In this document: piece after piece, positions 53,761 to 62,042 of the stretch
Position numbering within the stretch: the stretch's first letter is position 1
Layout: every line of letters starts with the position of its first letter
From: Sphingosinicella sp.
GTDB taxonomy: Bacteria > Pseudomonadota > Alphaproteobacteria > Sphingomonadales > Sphingomonadaceae
Direction of reading: 5' to 3'
Assembly (NCBI RefSeq): GCF_013911755.1
Contig: NZ_JACESP010000017.1
Location: 1 to 64,000, forward strand
DNA: 64,000 bases
Position numbers and translations under genes: made by a program
Notes under the pieces: model-generated
Seen by the model: only the letters and a program-made list of their open reading frames with translations
The model's database searches: none
Told to the model about the DNA's origin: nothing

Positions 53761-54300
53761 CTACTTCGTACGCTCGACCTGCTCGAAGTCGAGCTCGACA
53801 GGCGTCGCGCGCCCGAAGATCGACACCGAGACCTTCACGCGGGCGCGATCGTAATCGATCTCTTCCACGAGGCCGTTGAAGCTGGCGAACGGACCGTCGA
53901 GGACGCGAACCTCGTCGCCGATCTCGAAGTTCACCTTCATCTTCGCCTTCGGCGCCTCGATGTGGTGACCCTTGGTCGAAAGGATGCGCGCGGCTTCCGC
54001 CTCGCTGATCGGCGAGGGCTTGCCGCTCGCGCCGAGGAAACCCGTCACCTTCGGCGTATTCTTCACGAGGTGGAACACGTCGTCGGTCATGTGCAGCTTC
54101 GCCAGCACATAGCCCGGGAAATACTTCCGCTCGGCCTGCACCTTCTTGCCGCGGCGGATTTCCGTCACGGTCTCGGTCGGCACCTCGACCTGCTCGACAA
54201 GCGCTTCAAGACCCAGGCGCTTCGCCTCGTCGAGGATCGAATCGCGGACCTTGTTCTCGAAGTTCGAGTAGGCGTGAATGATGTACCAGCGCGCGGCCAT
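53761..54300 (-). CDS. nusG: Transcription termination/antitermination factor NusG
   Basis: A 179-residue RNA polymerase-binding factor. The N-terminal NGN domain starts ARWYIIHAYSNFENKVRDSI and contains RKYFPGYVLAKLHMTDDVFHLVKNTPKVTGFLG. The C-terminal KOW domain reads FEIGDEVRVLDGPFASFNGLVEEID and would contact Rho or S10. It lies 20 bp after secE and about 97 bp before rplK. No unusual features. Confidence 0.97.
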   Translation of the reverse strand: MAARWYIIHAYSNFENKVRDSILDEAKRLGLEALVEQVEVPTETVTEIRRGKKVQAERKYFPGYVLAKLHMTDDVFHLVKNTPKVTGFLGASGKPSPISEAEAARILSTKGHHIEAPKAKMKVNFEIGDEVRVLDGPFASFNGLVEEIDYDRARVKVSVSIFGRATPVELDFEQVERTK

Positions 54301-54320
54301 GCCTGTTTCGAACCTTCCCG

Positions 54321-54521
54321 TTATTTCGCGATGTCGAGCAGGAACTGAACGATTCGGCCCAGCACCTGGTCGACGCCCAGGAAGAACAGCGACAGGATGG
54401 TGGTCATGATGAGCACCATGATCGTCGTCACGATCGTCTCGCGACGCGTCGGCCAGGATACCTTCGCGGTCTCCTGACGTACCTGCCGCACGAACGTGCC
54501 CGGATTGGTCATCTTAGCCAT
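54321..54521 (-). CDS. secE: Preprotein translocase subunit SecE
   Basis: A 66-residue subunit of the SecYEG channel. It has the conserved amphipathic segment FVRQVRQETAKVSWPTRRETI followed by a single transmembrane helix (VTTIMVLIMTTILSLFFLGVDQVL), the short one-helix form usual outside enterobacteria. It lies between tRNA-Trp and nusG, as in most proteobacteria. Confidence 0.96.
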   Translation of the reverse strand: MAKMTNPGTFVRQVRQETAKVSWPTRRETIVTTIMVLIMTTILSLFFLGVDQVLGRIVQFLLDIAK

Positions 54522-54647
54522 CTAACGCGCTCAATTCCCAAACAAAAACAGCCGACCGGCCGCGCCCTTTTCTTCCGGGCGGCGCCGGTTGACTGGTGAA
54601 CCTCTACTCGCTCCCGAGCCCCCAAATCTGCCCTTTTCAGGAGAGAG

Positions 54648-54723
54648 TGGCAGGAGTGGAGGGACTCGAACCCACGGCCCTCGGTTTTGGAGACCGATGC
54701 TCTACCAACTGAGCTACACTCCT
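54648..54723 (-). tRNA. tRNA-Trp (CCA anticodon)
   Basis: Read on the minus strand it starts AGGAGTGTAGCTCAGTTGGT, with anticodon loop TCTCCAAAA (anticodon CCA), and ends CACTCCTGCCA with an encoded CCA. The seven-pair acceptor stem (AGGAGTG/CACTCCT) and the TTCGAGTCC T-loop are intact. It is upstream of secE in its usual place. Confidence 0.97.
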
Positions 54724-54871
54724 AGAGCCCGGGAGCCGCGTCTATAATCGGGGGCATTCCCGGGCGCAAGTCCTGTCGTTTGATGTGCATGCGGGGTTGA
54801 TCCGGCGGGCGCGCTGCGCCCACAATGGAGGAACCGAAGGCAGCCGAGGAACGTTCTTCATCGCGCATCAC

Positions 54872-55639
54872 ATGGGCATCGATTCTTCCACAGAGACCTC
54901 CCCAGCCGGCGCGCAGATGCTGCCGCCGCCCCCCCCGCCCGGAATGATCGAGCGCCTGTCGGTCTTCCTCGATTTCGATGGCACGCTTGTCGAACTTGCA
55001 CATGCCCCCGATGCGATCCGGATCGCGCCGGGGCTGATAGACATGCTCGAAAACGCAGCTGCAGCCCTCGAGGGGCGGCTCGCGGTCGTCAGCGGCCGCG
55101 CGCTGGCGGACCTCGACCGCCATCTCGGCACGCGCCGCCTGACCCTCTCCGGCTCGCACGGCGGCGAACTGCGCCTCGCCGCCGCAAGCGCGAACGCGCC
55201 TCCAGGCTCGGCATTCCCGGAGCAAGCCCATCTGGAAGCGAGCGCGTTTGCCGCCGCGCACGGGCTTCTGCTGGAAACCAAGCCGCTCGGCTTCGCCTTT
55301 CACTATCGGCAGACGCCGACCGCCGGCGCAACCGTGGAGGCCTTCGCGCGGCAGCTCGGCACGCGCTACGGACTTGCGATGAAGGCCGGAAAGATGGTCG
55401 CCGAACTCATGCCTCCTGGCATCGACAAGGGCGGCATCGTCGCGTCGCTGATGGCAACGCCCGGCTTCCGGGGGAGCACGCCCGTCTTTATCGGCGACGA
55501 CCTGACCGACGAGGACGGCTTCCGGGCGGCCGCGGCACACGGCGGTTTCGGGATTCTCGTCGGCACGCGCGCCGCGACCACCGCGACGGCGCGCCTTGGC
55601 GATGTGAATGCCGTTCACACTTGGTTGGGGCACCTGTGA
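54872..55639 (+). CDS. otsB: Trehalose-6-phosphate phosphatase
   Basis: A 255-residue HAD-fold phosphatase releasing trehalose from trehalose-6-phosphate. Motif I is LDFDGTLVEL (nucleophile Asp), motif II SGRALADLDRHL, motif III region KAGKMVAELMPPGIDKGG, and motif IV IGDDLTDEDGF. The frame is open back to 54785; I prefer ATG 54872 as the last Met before the conserved body, but no ribosome-binding site clearly decides it. It is first in the operon, its stop overlapping the GTG of the GH15 gene. Confidence 0.92.
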   Translation: MGIDSSTETSPAGAQMLPPPPPPGMIERLSVFLDFDGTLVELAHAPDAIRIAPGLIDMLENAAAALEGRLAVVSGRALADLDRHLGTRRLTLSGSHGGELRLAAASANAPPGSAFPEQAHLEASAFAAAHGLLLETKPLGFAFHYRQTPTAGATVEAFARQLGTRYGLAMKAGKMVAELMPPGIDKGGIVASLMATPGFRGSTPVFIGDDLTDEDGFRAAAAHGGFGILVGTRAATTATARLGDVNAVHTWLGHL

Positions 55640-57420
55640 GCAGCCTCGATCTCTGGCCCGTGGGCAATTGCCAGGTGAGCGGGCTCATCGACACCGCCGG
55701 ACGTCTCGTCTGGGGCTGCGTACCGCGCGTCGACGGCGACCCCACGTTTTGCGCGCTCCTGAACAATGATCCCGGCGACCACACGAACGGCGCCTGGGCG
55801 ATCTCGCTCGAAGGGCAGGTTTCTGCGCGGCAGTCGTATCGGCGCAACGCCCCCATTCTGGTGACGCGGCTCGAGGACGAGATCGGCGGCGCCGTCGACC
55901 TCATCGATTTCTGTCCGCGTTTCGAGCGCTCGGGACGCATGTACCGGCCGATCGCCTGGGTACGGGTCGTGCGGCCGGTCGCGGGATCGCCGCGCCTCAG
56001 GATCCATCTTGCGCCGATGCGCGGATACGGGCGAGAGCTCGCGCCGCGCACCAGCGGCACCAACCATGTCCGGTACCTGCTCGGCGACCAGACCCTGCGC
56101 CTGACAACCGATGCACCGGTCGGCTACGTTCTCGATAGCCGCCCGTTCCGGCTCGAACGCCCCCTGCACTTCTTCCTCGGCCCCGACGAACCCTTCACCG
56201 GCAATGTCGCCTACGAGGTACAGGCGATGCTTGACCGCACCGAGTCCTACTGGATGCAGTGGGTCCGGGGGCTCGCGACGCCGCTCGAATGGCAGGATCA
56301 TGTGATCCGGGCCGCGATCACGCTCAAGCTCTGCCAGCACGAAGAAACCGGCGCGATCGTCGCCGCACTGACCACATCCATCCCCGAGGCATCAGGCTCG
56401 GGGCGGAACTGGGACTACCGCTACTGCTGGATCCGCGACGCCTATTACACGGTGCAGGCACTGAATCGGCTCGGCGCACTCGACGTTCTCGAAAAATACC
56501 TCGCCTATCTCCGCAACATCGTCGACGCCGCCGACGGCCAGCTTCAACCGCTTTACGGCGTGTCCGGCGAGCGCACACTGGACGAGACGATCGCGGGCAG
56601 CCTCGCCGGCTATCGCGGCATGGGCCCCGTGCGGATCGGCAACGCCGCCTACACGCAGGTCCAGCACGACGTGTACGGCCAGATCGTGCTGCCCAACATC
56701 CAGGCATTCGTCGATCGGCGATTGCTGAGGATGGGCAACCTCGACGACTTTCATAGCCTGGAGCACGTCGGCGAAATGGCGTGGCTGCGGCACGACACGC
56801 CCGACGCCGGCCTGTGGGAATTCCGCACGCGCACCGCCGTCCACACCTACAGCGCGGTGATGAGCTGGGCGGCTTGCGACCGGTTGGAGAATGCTGCGCG
56901 CATTTTCGGCCTTGAAGAGCGCGAACGCCACTGGCGCGGTCGTGCCGCCGCGATCCGCGACACCATCGAGACGCGCGCGTGGTCGGAAAGCGCGGGGCAC
57001 TTCGGTGCCTCCTTCGGCGGCAGCGAACTCGACGCGAGCCTGCTCCAGCTGGTCGACCTGCGCTTCCTCCCGGCGGACGACCCCCGCATGGCCGCCACCT
57101 TCGCGGCCGCTGAAAAGGCACTGCGCCGCGGCGAGCACATGCTGCGCTACGACACGGAGGACGATTTCGGCAAACCGGAAACCGCGTTCAATTTCTGCAC
57201 GTTCTGGCTGATCGAAGCGCTCCAGCTGAGCGGGCGCGGCGAAGAGGCGCGCGCGCTCTTCCAGCGAATGCTCGAACACACGACGGACGCGGGGCTGCTT
57301 TCGGAAGACATGGATTTCGAAACCGGCGAGCTGTGGGGGAACTATCCGCAAACCTATTCGCTGGTTGGCATCATCAATTGCGCAGGATTGCTGTCGAAAC
57401 CCTGGAGTACCATCCGATGA
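55636..57420 (+). CDS. Glycoside hydrolase family 15 enzyme (glucoamylase/trehalase-like)
   Basis: A 594-residue GH15 protein. A beta-sandwich N-terminal domain (about residues 1-220) precedes the (alpha/alpha)6 barrel. Landmark segments are SGRNWDYRYCWIRDAYYTVQAL near residue 255 and LSEDMDFETGELWGNYPQTYSLVG near the end, where the general base Glu lies. GTG 55636 overlaps the otsB stop and is preferred to the TTG 15 bp upstream. Genes of this type often sit between otsB and otsA. Some relatives hydrolyse trehalose, so it may recycle what the operon makes, but a glucan substrate is possible. Confidence 0.88.
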   Translation: MSSLDLWPVGNCQVSGLIDTAGRLVWGCVPRVDGDPTFCALLNNDPGDHTNGAWAISLEGQVSARQSYRRNAPILVTRLEDEIGGAVDLIDFCPRFERSGRMYRPIAWVRVVRPVAGSPRLRIHLAPMRGYGRELAPRTSGTNHVRYLLGDQTLRLTTDAPVGYVLDSRPFRLERPLHFFLGPDEPFTGNVAYEVQAMLDRTESYWMQWVRGLATPLEWQDHVIRAAITLKLCQHEETGAIVAALTTSIPEASGSGRNWDYRYCWIRDAYYTVQALNRLGALDVLEKYLAYLRNIVDAADGQLQPLYGVSGERTLDETIAGSLAGYRGMGPVRIGNAAYTQVQHDVYGQIVLPNIQAFVDRRLLRMGNLDDFHSLEHVGEMAWLRHDTPDAGLWEFRTRTAVHTYSAVMSWAACDRLENAARIFGLEERERHWRGRAAAIRDTIETRAWSESAGHFGASFGGSELDASLLQLVDLRFLPADDPRMAATFAAAEKALRRGEHMLRYDTEDDFGKPETAFNFCTFWLIEALQLSGRGEEARALFQRMLEHTTDAGLLSEDMDFETGELWGNYPQTYSLVGIINCAGLLSKPWSTIR

Positions 57421-58826
57421 ACCGCCTTATCGTCGTTTCGAACCGCGTTTCCGTGCCCAAAGGGGCCGATTCGAATGGTGCTCAGGGAGGCCTCGCCGTA
57501 GCGCTCGGCGCCGCGCTCCGCGAACACCGCGGCATCTGGTTCGGCTGGTCGGGGAATGAAACCGAAACGTTCACCGGCCATCTCGACATGCAGCGCCAGC
57601 ACGGCGTGACGACCGCCACGATCGACCTCGAACATCAGGATATCGATGAATATTACAACGGTTACGCGAACCGGACGCTTTGGCCGCTGTTCCACTACCG
57701 CGTCGATCTTACCGAATATGAACGCAGCTTTGGCGCGGGTTATGAACGGGTAAACCAGCGCTTCGCCGACAGCGTAACGCCCCTGGTGGAACCGGACGAC
57801 CTCGTCTGGATCCACGACTATCACCTCCTGCCGCTCGGCAAGTTCCTCCGCGACCGGGGGATGCGCAACCGGATCGGACTGTTCCTGCACATCCCATGGC
57901 CGCCGACGCGCCTGTTCGTTTCGTTGCCTTTCCACGAGCGCCTGGTCGAGCACATGCTCCACTACGACGTGATCGGCTTCCAGTCGCAGGAGTGGCTCGA
58001 ATCCTTCAATCATTACGTCGAAAAGGAGCTAGGCGGGACGGTTTCGGACGATGGCACGATCGAATGGCAGGGCCGCCGTGTGGTGGCGCGCGCCTTCCCC
58101 ATCGGCATCGATTACACCGAGTTCATGGCGGCTACCAAAAGCGACATCGCCCGACGCGCGTACGAACGGCTGAAATCAAGCGCCGACGGGAAGAAGGTCA
58201 TCATCGGAGTTGACCGGCTCGACTATTCCAAGGGCCTCGTCGAGCGCTTCGAATCTTACCACCGCTTCCTGACCGAACATCCGGAGGCGGCAAAAGACGT
58301 CGTACTGCTCCAGATCGCACCCCCCTCCCGCGAGGACGTGCATACCTATCAGGATATCCGCAACACGCTGGAGCAGTCGGCCGGCCATATCAACGGCGCC
58401 CATGCAGACGTCGATTGGGTGCCGATCCGCTACGTGAACCAGGGCTATTCGCGGGCCGAACTGGCGGGCTTCTACCGCGCTTCCCGTGTGGGCCTCGTAA
58501 CGCCGCTTCGCGACGGCATGAACCTCGTCGCCAAGGAATATGTCGCGGCGCAGGACCCGGAGGATCCCGGTGTTCTCATTCTCTCGCGTTTTGCGGGCGC
58601 CGCGCCGCAGCTCGCCGACGCACTGCTCGTCAACCCGCACAGCAGCGAAGAGGTGGGCGATGCGATCAACACCGCGCTTTCCATGCCGCGCGATGAGCGC
58701 ATCCGGCGCTGGCAGAGCATGATGCAAAGCGTTCGCGACGAGGACGTGATCGTCTGGCGCGACGACTTTGTCACCGCGCTGAAAGGCCCGTCCGCGAATG
58801 CCAACCCGCACCAGGCGGCCGCATAA
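57417..58826 (+). CDS. otsA: Trehalose-6-phosphate synthase
   Basis: A 469-residue GT20 enzyme forming trehalose-6-phosphate from UDP-glucose and glucose-6-phosphate. It starts MNRLIVVSNRVSVPKG with the glycine loop AQGGLAVALGAALRE. Further motifs are VWIHDYHLLPLGKFLRDR, GLFLHIPWPPTRLF, GVDRLDYSKGLVERFESY (donor-phosphate Arg/Lys) and LVTPLRDGMNLVAKEYVAAQ. ATG 57417 overlaps the GH15 stop (ATGA). It is the last gene of the otsB-GH15-otsA operon and ends at a strong terminator. Confidence 0.95.
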   Translation: MNRLIVVSNRVSVPKGADSNGAQGGLAVALGAALREHRGIWFGWSGNETETFTGHLDMQRQHGVTTATIDLEHQDIDEYYNGYANRTLWPLFHYRVDLTEYERSFGAGYERVNQRFADSVTPLVEPDDLVWIHDYHLLPLGKFLRDRGMRNRIGLFLHIPWPPTRLFVSLPFHERLVEHMLHYDVIGFQSQEWLESFNHYVEKELGGTVSDDGTIEWQGRRVVARAFPIGIDYTEFMAATKSDIARRAYERLKSSADGKKVIIGVDRLDYSKGLVERFESYHRFLTEHPEAAKDVVLLQIAPPSREDVHTYQDIRNTLEQSAGHINGAHADVDWVPIRYVNQGYSRAELAGFYRASRVGLVTPLRDGMNLVAKEYVAAQDPEDPGVLILSRFAGAAPQLADALLVNPHSSEEVGDAINTALSMPRDERIRRWQSMMQSVRDEDVIVWRDDFVTALKGPSANANPHQAAA

Positions 58827-58830
58827 CAAC

Positions 58831-58868
58831 AAAAGGGCCGGAGACGTTCGCCCCCGGCCCTTCTTATT
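58831..58868. terminator. Bidirectional terminator between otsA and hsp20
   Basis: Arms GGGCCGG (58835-58841) and CCGGCCC (58854-58860) are flanked by AAAA on the left and TTCTTATT on the right. It can end otsA transcripts on the plus strand and hsp20 transcripts on the minus strand; the two stops lie on either side. Confidence 0.85.
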
Positions 58869-58882
58869 GCACCTCAACAGGT

Positions 58883-59347
58883 TCAGGCGGCTTCGCGCTT
58901 GCCCTCGATCACCTGCGGACCGCTCTGCCCCCCGATGACGACCTTGCGCGGCTTCTTCTCCTCAGGGATCTCGCGGACGAGATCGATGTTGAGAAGGCCG
59001 TGCTCGTAGTTCGCGCCCGTCACCTTGATGACGTCGGCGAGCTGGAAACGTCGCTCGAAGGCGCGCTTGGCGATGCCGCGGTGCAGGAACTGGCGGTCGC
59101 CGTTCTCCGTCTCGGCGGTCTTGCCGGTCACGATCAGCGTGTTTTCCTGAACGGTGATGTCGAGTTCGCTCTCCGCGAAGCCCGCCACCGCCATCTGGAT
59201 ACGGTAGGCGTTATCGCCGGTTTTCTCGATGTTATAGGGGGGGTATCCGCCGCCTTCATCGCCGCGCGCGGCGAATTCCGCGAGCCGGCTGAGGTTTTCG
59301 AAGCCGATCGACGAGCGAAGCAGCGGGGTCAGATCGAATGTACGCAT
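58883..59347 (-). CDS. Hsp20/alpha-crystallin small heat-shock protein
   Basis: A 154-residue small heat-shock chaperone (IbpA-like) that holds unfolding proteins for refolding. It begins MRTFDLTPLLRSSIGFENL. The alpha-crystallin domain spans about residues 35-130 and includes IQMAVAGFAESELDITVQENTLIVTGK. The consensus region ANYEHGLLNIDLVREIPEEKKPRKV ends it. Start: ATG 59353 lies only 1 nt from the AAAGGA site, so ATG 59347, seven nt away, is the better start. Expression appears heat-controlled by the RNA thermometer upstream. Confidence 0.93.
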   Translation of the reverse strand: MRTFDLTPLLRSSIGFENLSRLAEFAARGDEGGGYPPYNIEKTGDNAYRIQMAVAGFAESELDITVQENTLIVTGKTAETENGDRQFLHRGIAKRAFERRFQLADVIKVTGANYEHGLLNIDLVREIPEEKKPRKVVIGGQSGPQVIEGKREAA

Positions 59348-59350
59348 GTC

Positions 59351-59408
59351 CATATCCTTTCAATTCAAAGCAATATGCGGTCCTTCAGCCCACCATATGG
59401 CTGGGCCT
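59351..59408 (-). promoter_or_regulatory. ROSE-type RNA thermometer of hsp20
   Basis: On the minus strand the 5' UTR ends in a hairpin. CATATTGCTTT (plus 59367-59377) pairs imperfectly with AAAGGATATG (plus 59351-59360), which holds the Shine-Dalgarno AAAGGA. The TTGCT-against-AGGA arrangement with an unpaired or G-G position is the core of ROSE elements. A second hairpin with GCCCA/TGGGC arms lies just upstream (59388-59406). At low temperature the site is masked; heat opens it. The fold was judged by eye. Confidence 0.72.
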
Positions 59409-59534
59409 TGCCGGACGCTCGGACCCCATTTCGGGCATCCCTTCGCCGGCGCTGGTGAGGTGGTTGTTAACCCCTTTTGTTTCAAGATGCCCGTTGACCC
59501 GGGAACGACAAGGCGCGATTCACTCGCGGCAACG

Positions 59535-59993
59535 ATGATGAACGAACACACGCCGATCACAGCGAAGCTGGTGGCCGCCCTTTATACGGAGGCGATGCTG
59601 CTTGCCGACGAGGCACGCGGCTACTTCGATTCCGAAGGCCAGTTGGAGCGCGCCGCGCTCGACCCTGTGCTGCGCGTCGCTTACTCGTGCGAATCGCTGC
59701 GCGTGACGACACGGCTGATGCACGTCGTTTCGTGGCTGCTCGTCCGCAAGGCCGTGGCGGCTGGCGAAATGACCGAGGCAGAGGGCGAAGCGCCCGAACG
59801 TCGCCTCGGCCGTGCCGGCGATACCGAGCTCGACTCCACGCGCCTCGGCCAACTTCCCCCGCGCGCCCGCGAGATCATCGAGGCGAGTCGCGACCTCTAC
59901 GAGCGCGTGAAGCGCCTCGACGACCAGTTCGCCACCGAAGTGCCGCTCTCCCCGGCACGCGCGCTGCTCGGGCGGCTGGAGCGCTCCTTCTAG
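59535..59993 (+). CDS. DUF1465 family protein
   Basis: A 152-residue protein of an alphaproteobacteria-specific family. It is mainly helical: MNEHTPITAKLVAALYTEAMLLADEARGYFD at the start, then RVAYSCESLRVTTRLMHVVSWLLVRKAVAAGEMT and LPPRAREIIEASRDLYERVKRLDDQF. I start at the first of two adjacent ATGs (59535); upstream open sequence is read from the hsp20 leader and is not coding-like. Members have been connected with cell-cycle regulation in this class, as far as I recall. Divergent from hsp20. Confidence 0.82.
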   Translation: MMNEHTPITAKLVAALYTEAMLLADEARGYFDSEGQLERAALDPVLRVAYSCESLRVTTRLMHVVSWLLVRKAVAAGEMTEAEGEAPERRLGRAGDTELDSTRLGQLPPRAREIIEASRDLYERVKRLDDQFATEVPLSPARALLGRLERSF

Positions 59994-60042
59994 GGCCTTC
60001 TAGGCCTTGCGTGCCCGGCAGGGGCTTGCCACTGTCGCGCCC

Positions 60043-60459
60043 ATGACCCTTCAGCCGTTCCATCTGGCCTTTCCCGTCGATGATCTTGCCGCCGCCCGCC
60101 GCTTCTACGGCGATCTGATGGGCTGTCCCGAGGGGCGCTCGTCCGACAGCTGGGTGGATTTCGACTTCTTCGGCCACCAGATCGTTGCGCATCTCGCCCC
60201 GGCGGGCAGCATCCACCGCAATCCCGTGGATGGCGACCAGGTGCCCGTGCCGCATTTCGGTATCGTGCTCGACTGGGCTGCCTTTCACGCGCTTGCCGAT
60301 CGACTTCGCGCCGCGGAGGTGCGCTTCGAGATCGCGCCTCACATCCGCTTCGCGGGCGAGGTCGGCGAGCAGGCGACGATGTTCTTCTTTGATCCCAGCG
60401 GCAATGCGCTCGAATTCAAGGCGATGCGCACGCCCCAAAACCTGTTCGCGAAGGACTGA
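60043..60459 (+). CDS. VOC-family protein (glyoxalase/dioxygenase fold)
   Basis: A 138-residue single VOC domain. It begins [32 protein letters not shown], with the first metal-type His in HLAF. The second half has [20 protein letters not shown] and ends [15 protein letters not shown], the usual last strand with the metal-binding Glu. The substrate cannot be predicted. It lies 2 bp before the NYN gene and 49 bp after the DUF1465 gene. Confidence 0.82.
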   Translation: MTLQPFHLAFPVDDLAAARRFYGDLMGCPEGRSSDSWVDFDFFGHQIVAHLAPAGSIHRNPVDGDQVPVPHFGIVLDWAAFHALADRLRAAEVRFEIAPHIRFAGEVGEQATMFFFDPSGNALEFKAMRTPQNLFAKD

Positions 60460-60461
60460 GC

Positions 60462-61166
60462 ATGGCGGCAAACGGCAACGAGCGCAGCCCCAACATCGCG
60501 CTCCTCATCGATGCCGATCAGGGCGGGCAGAAGTATCTGGATGCGGTCCTGACCGTGCTTGCCGAGCTGGGTACCGTGAACATCCGCCGCGCTTACGGCA
60601 ACTGGTCGAAGCCCGAACTCGGCACGTGGGAGCCCGTGTTCCACGCCTATGCGATCATGCCGATGCAGCAGTTCGACATCGCCAAGCGCAAGAACGCAAC
60701 CGACATGGCGATGGCGATCGATGCGATGGACCTGCTCTATTCGGGCCGGGTCGACGGCTTCGGCCTGATGTCGTCAGACAGCGACTTCATGCCGCTCGCG
60801 ATGCGCATCCGGCAGAACGGGCTGCCCGTCTACGGCTTCGGCCGCGCCAGCACGCCCGAATCCTTCCGGCAGGCCTGCACGCGCTTCATTGATGTCGATG
60901 CGCTGATGCCGGTTGCCGACAAGGCGCCCAAGGGCGAGGTCGACGACCAGCTCATCGACCTGTTGATTGATGCCTACAACGCCGTGAAGCGCGACGAGCA
61001 GGGCTATGCGCGCCTCGCCGAGGTCGGCAAGATCGCCGGCAATCGATCCTCCTTCGACGTGCGCAACTACGGCTTCAAGCGGCTCTCGGAACTGGTCGAG
61101 GCCGTTCCGAACTTCGTCACCGAGCGCCGCGAGGACGGCACCGTCTTCATCAAGCGCGTGCGCTGA
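60462..61166 (+). CDS. NYN (PIN-like) RNase domain with C-terminal OST-HTH domain
   Basis: A 234-residue protein of the LabA/DUF88 type. The NYN domain begins NIALLIDADQGGQKYL and has acidic active-site residues also in RKNATDMAMAIDAMDLLYSG and LMSSDSDFMPLAMRI. A linker leads to an OST-HTH (LOTUS) domain of about 75 residues (QLIDLLIDAYNAVKRDEQGYARLAEVGK...), which binds RNA in eukaryotic relatives. It would be a nuclease directed to structured RNA, but targets are unknown. Its stop lies directly against the convergent rlmB stop. Confidence 0.85.
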   Translation: MAANGNERSPNIALLIDADQGGQKYLDAVLTVLAELGTVNIRRAYGNWSKPELGTWEPVFHAYAIMPMQQFDIAKRKNATDMAMAIDAMDLLYSGRVDGFGLMSSDSDFMPLAMRIRQNGLPVYGFGRASTPESFRQACTRFIDVDALMPVADKAPKGEVDDQLIDLLIDAYNAVKRDEQGYARLAEVGKIAGNRSSFDVRNYGFKRLSELVEAVPNFVTERREDGTVFIKRVR

Positions 61167-61907
61167 TCAGCGCGACGTCACCGCATAAAGCGCCACGGCC
61201 GCCGCGTTCGAGACGTTGAGGCTCTCGACGCGCTTCGAAATCGGCAGTTTCGCGAGCACATCGCAGTGCGCGCCGACATTCTGGCGCATTCCCGGGCCTT
61301 CGGCGCCGAGCACGAGCACGATCGGCATGTCGGCGAGCGTATCCACGAGCACCTTGTCCGCATCGCCGGTGAGCCCGATCCGCCAGTAGCCTGCCTTCGC
61401 CAGCTCCTCGAGCGCCCGTGACAGGTTCGTCACCCGCACCCAGGGGACCACTTCCAGCGCACCGGACGCCGCCTTCGCCAAAGCGCCCGATTCAGGCGGC
61501 GCATGGCGGTCCTGCGTCACCACCGCCGCCGCCCCGAACGCCGCCGCAGAGCGCAGTATGGCGCCTACATTGTGCGGGTCCGTCACCTGATCCAGCACAA
61601 GAATCGGCCCATCAAGCCCGACTACATCCTCTATATGAAGATCGTCGAGCGGCTCCACCTCCAGCACCAGCCCCTGATGCGGCGCATCGGCCGGCACAAG
61701 CCGCGCCAGGTCCGCCGCCTGCCCGATCTCCACCGGAAGGCCCTCAGGCAGGTGGAACTTCTGCGCGATGTCGCTCGTCACCCAAAGCTTGCGCGGGACA
61801 CGGTCCGGGTTGCCGAGCGCCGCCTCGACCGCGTGCTTTCCATAGAGGCGCGGGTACTTGAACGCGCCGCCGCCCTTCGCCTTGCCGGATTTACCCCGTC
61901 TACCCAT
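61167..61907 (-). CDS. rlmB: 23S rRNA 2'-O-ribose methyltransferase, RlmB/TrmH family
   Basis: A 246-residue SPOUT methyltransferase, most similar to RlmB, which methylates G2251 in 23S rRNA. A basic N-terminal stretch (GRRGKSGKAKGGG) precedes the substrate-binding domain (LYGKHAVEAALGNPDRVPRKLWV). The knotted catalytic domain has LVLDQVTDPHNVGAILRSAAAFGAAAVV (motif 1 Asn/Arg), LVLGAEGPGMRQNV (motif 2) and LPISKRVESLNVSNAAAVALY (motif 3). The related tRNA Gm18 enzyme TrmH cannot be excluded. Confidence 0.88.
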   Translation of the reverse strand: MGRRGKSGKAKGGGAFKYPRLYGKHAVEAALGNPDRVPRKLWVTSDIAQKFHLPEGLPVEIGQAADLARLVPADAPHQGLVLEVEPLDDLHIEDVVGLDGPILVLDQVTDPHNVGAILRSAAAFGAAAVVTQDRHAPPESGALAKAASGALEVVPWVRVTNLSRALEELAKAGYWRIGLTGDADKVLVDTLADMPIVLVLGAEGPGMRQNVGAHCDVLAKLPISKRVESLNVSNAAAVALYAVTSR

Positions 61908-62042
61908 CGCCGTCTTCCCGTTTCGCCGCGACGCTGCGCGCGTCCTTGCGGCTCCTTAGCCCGCGCGTCTCCCCACTCCAACCCTCTGTTCGGTGTCGGT
62001 GGACTAGGGTATGAACGGTGCGTCAACCGGAAGGGGGCTTCC

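Noticed and set aside
59460-59492. Sigma-32 promoter of hsp20
   Set aside because: A CTTGAAA -35-like element is present on the minus strand, but no matching -10 was found at the right spacing.
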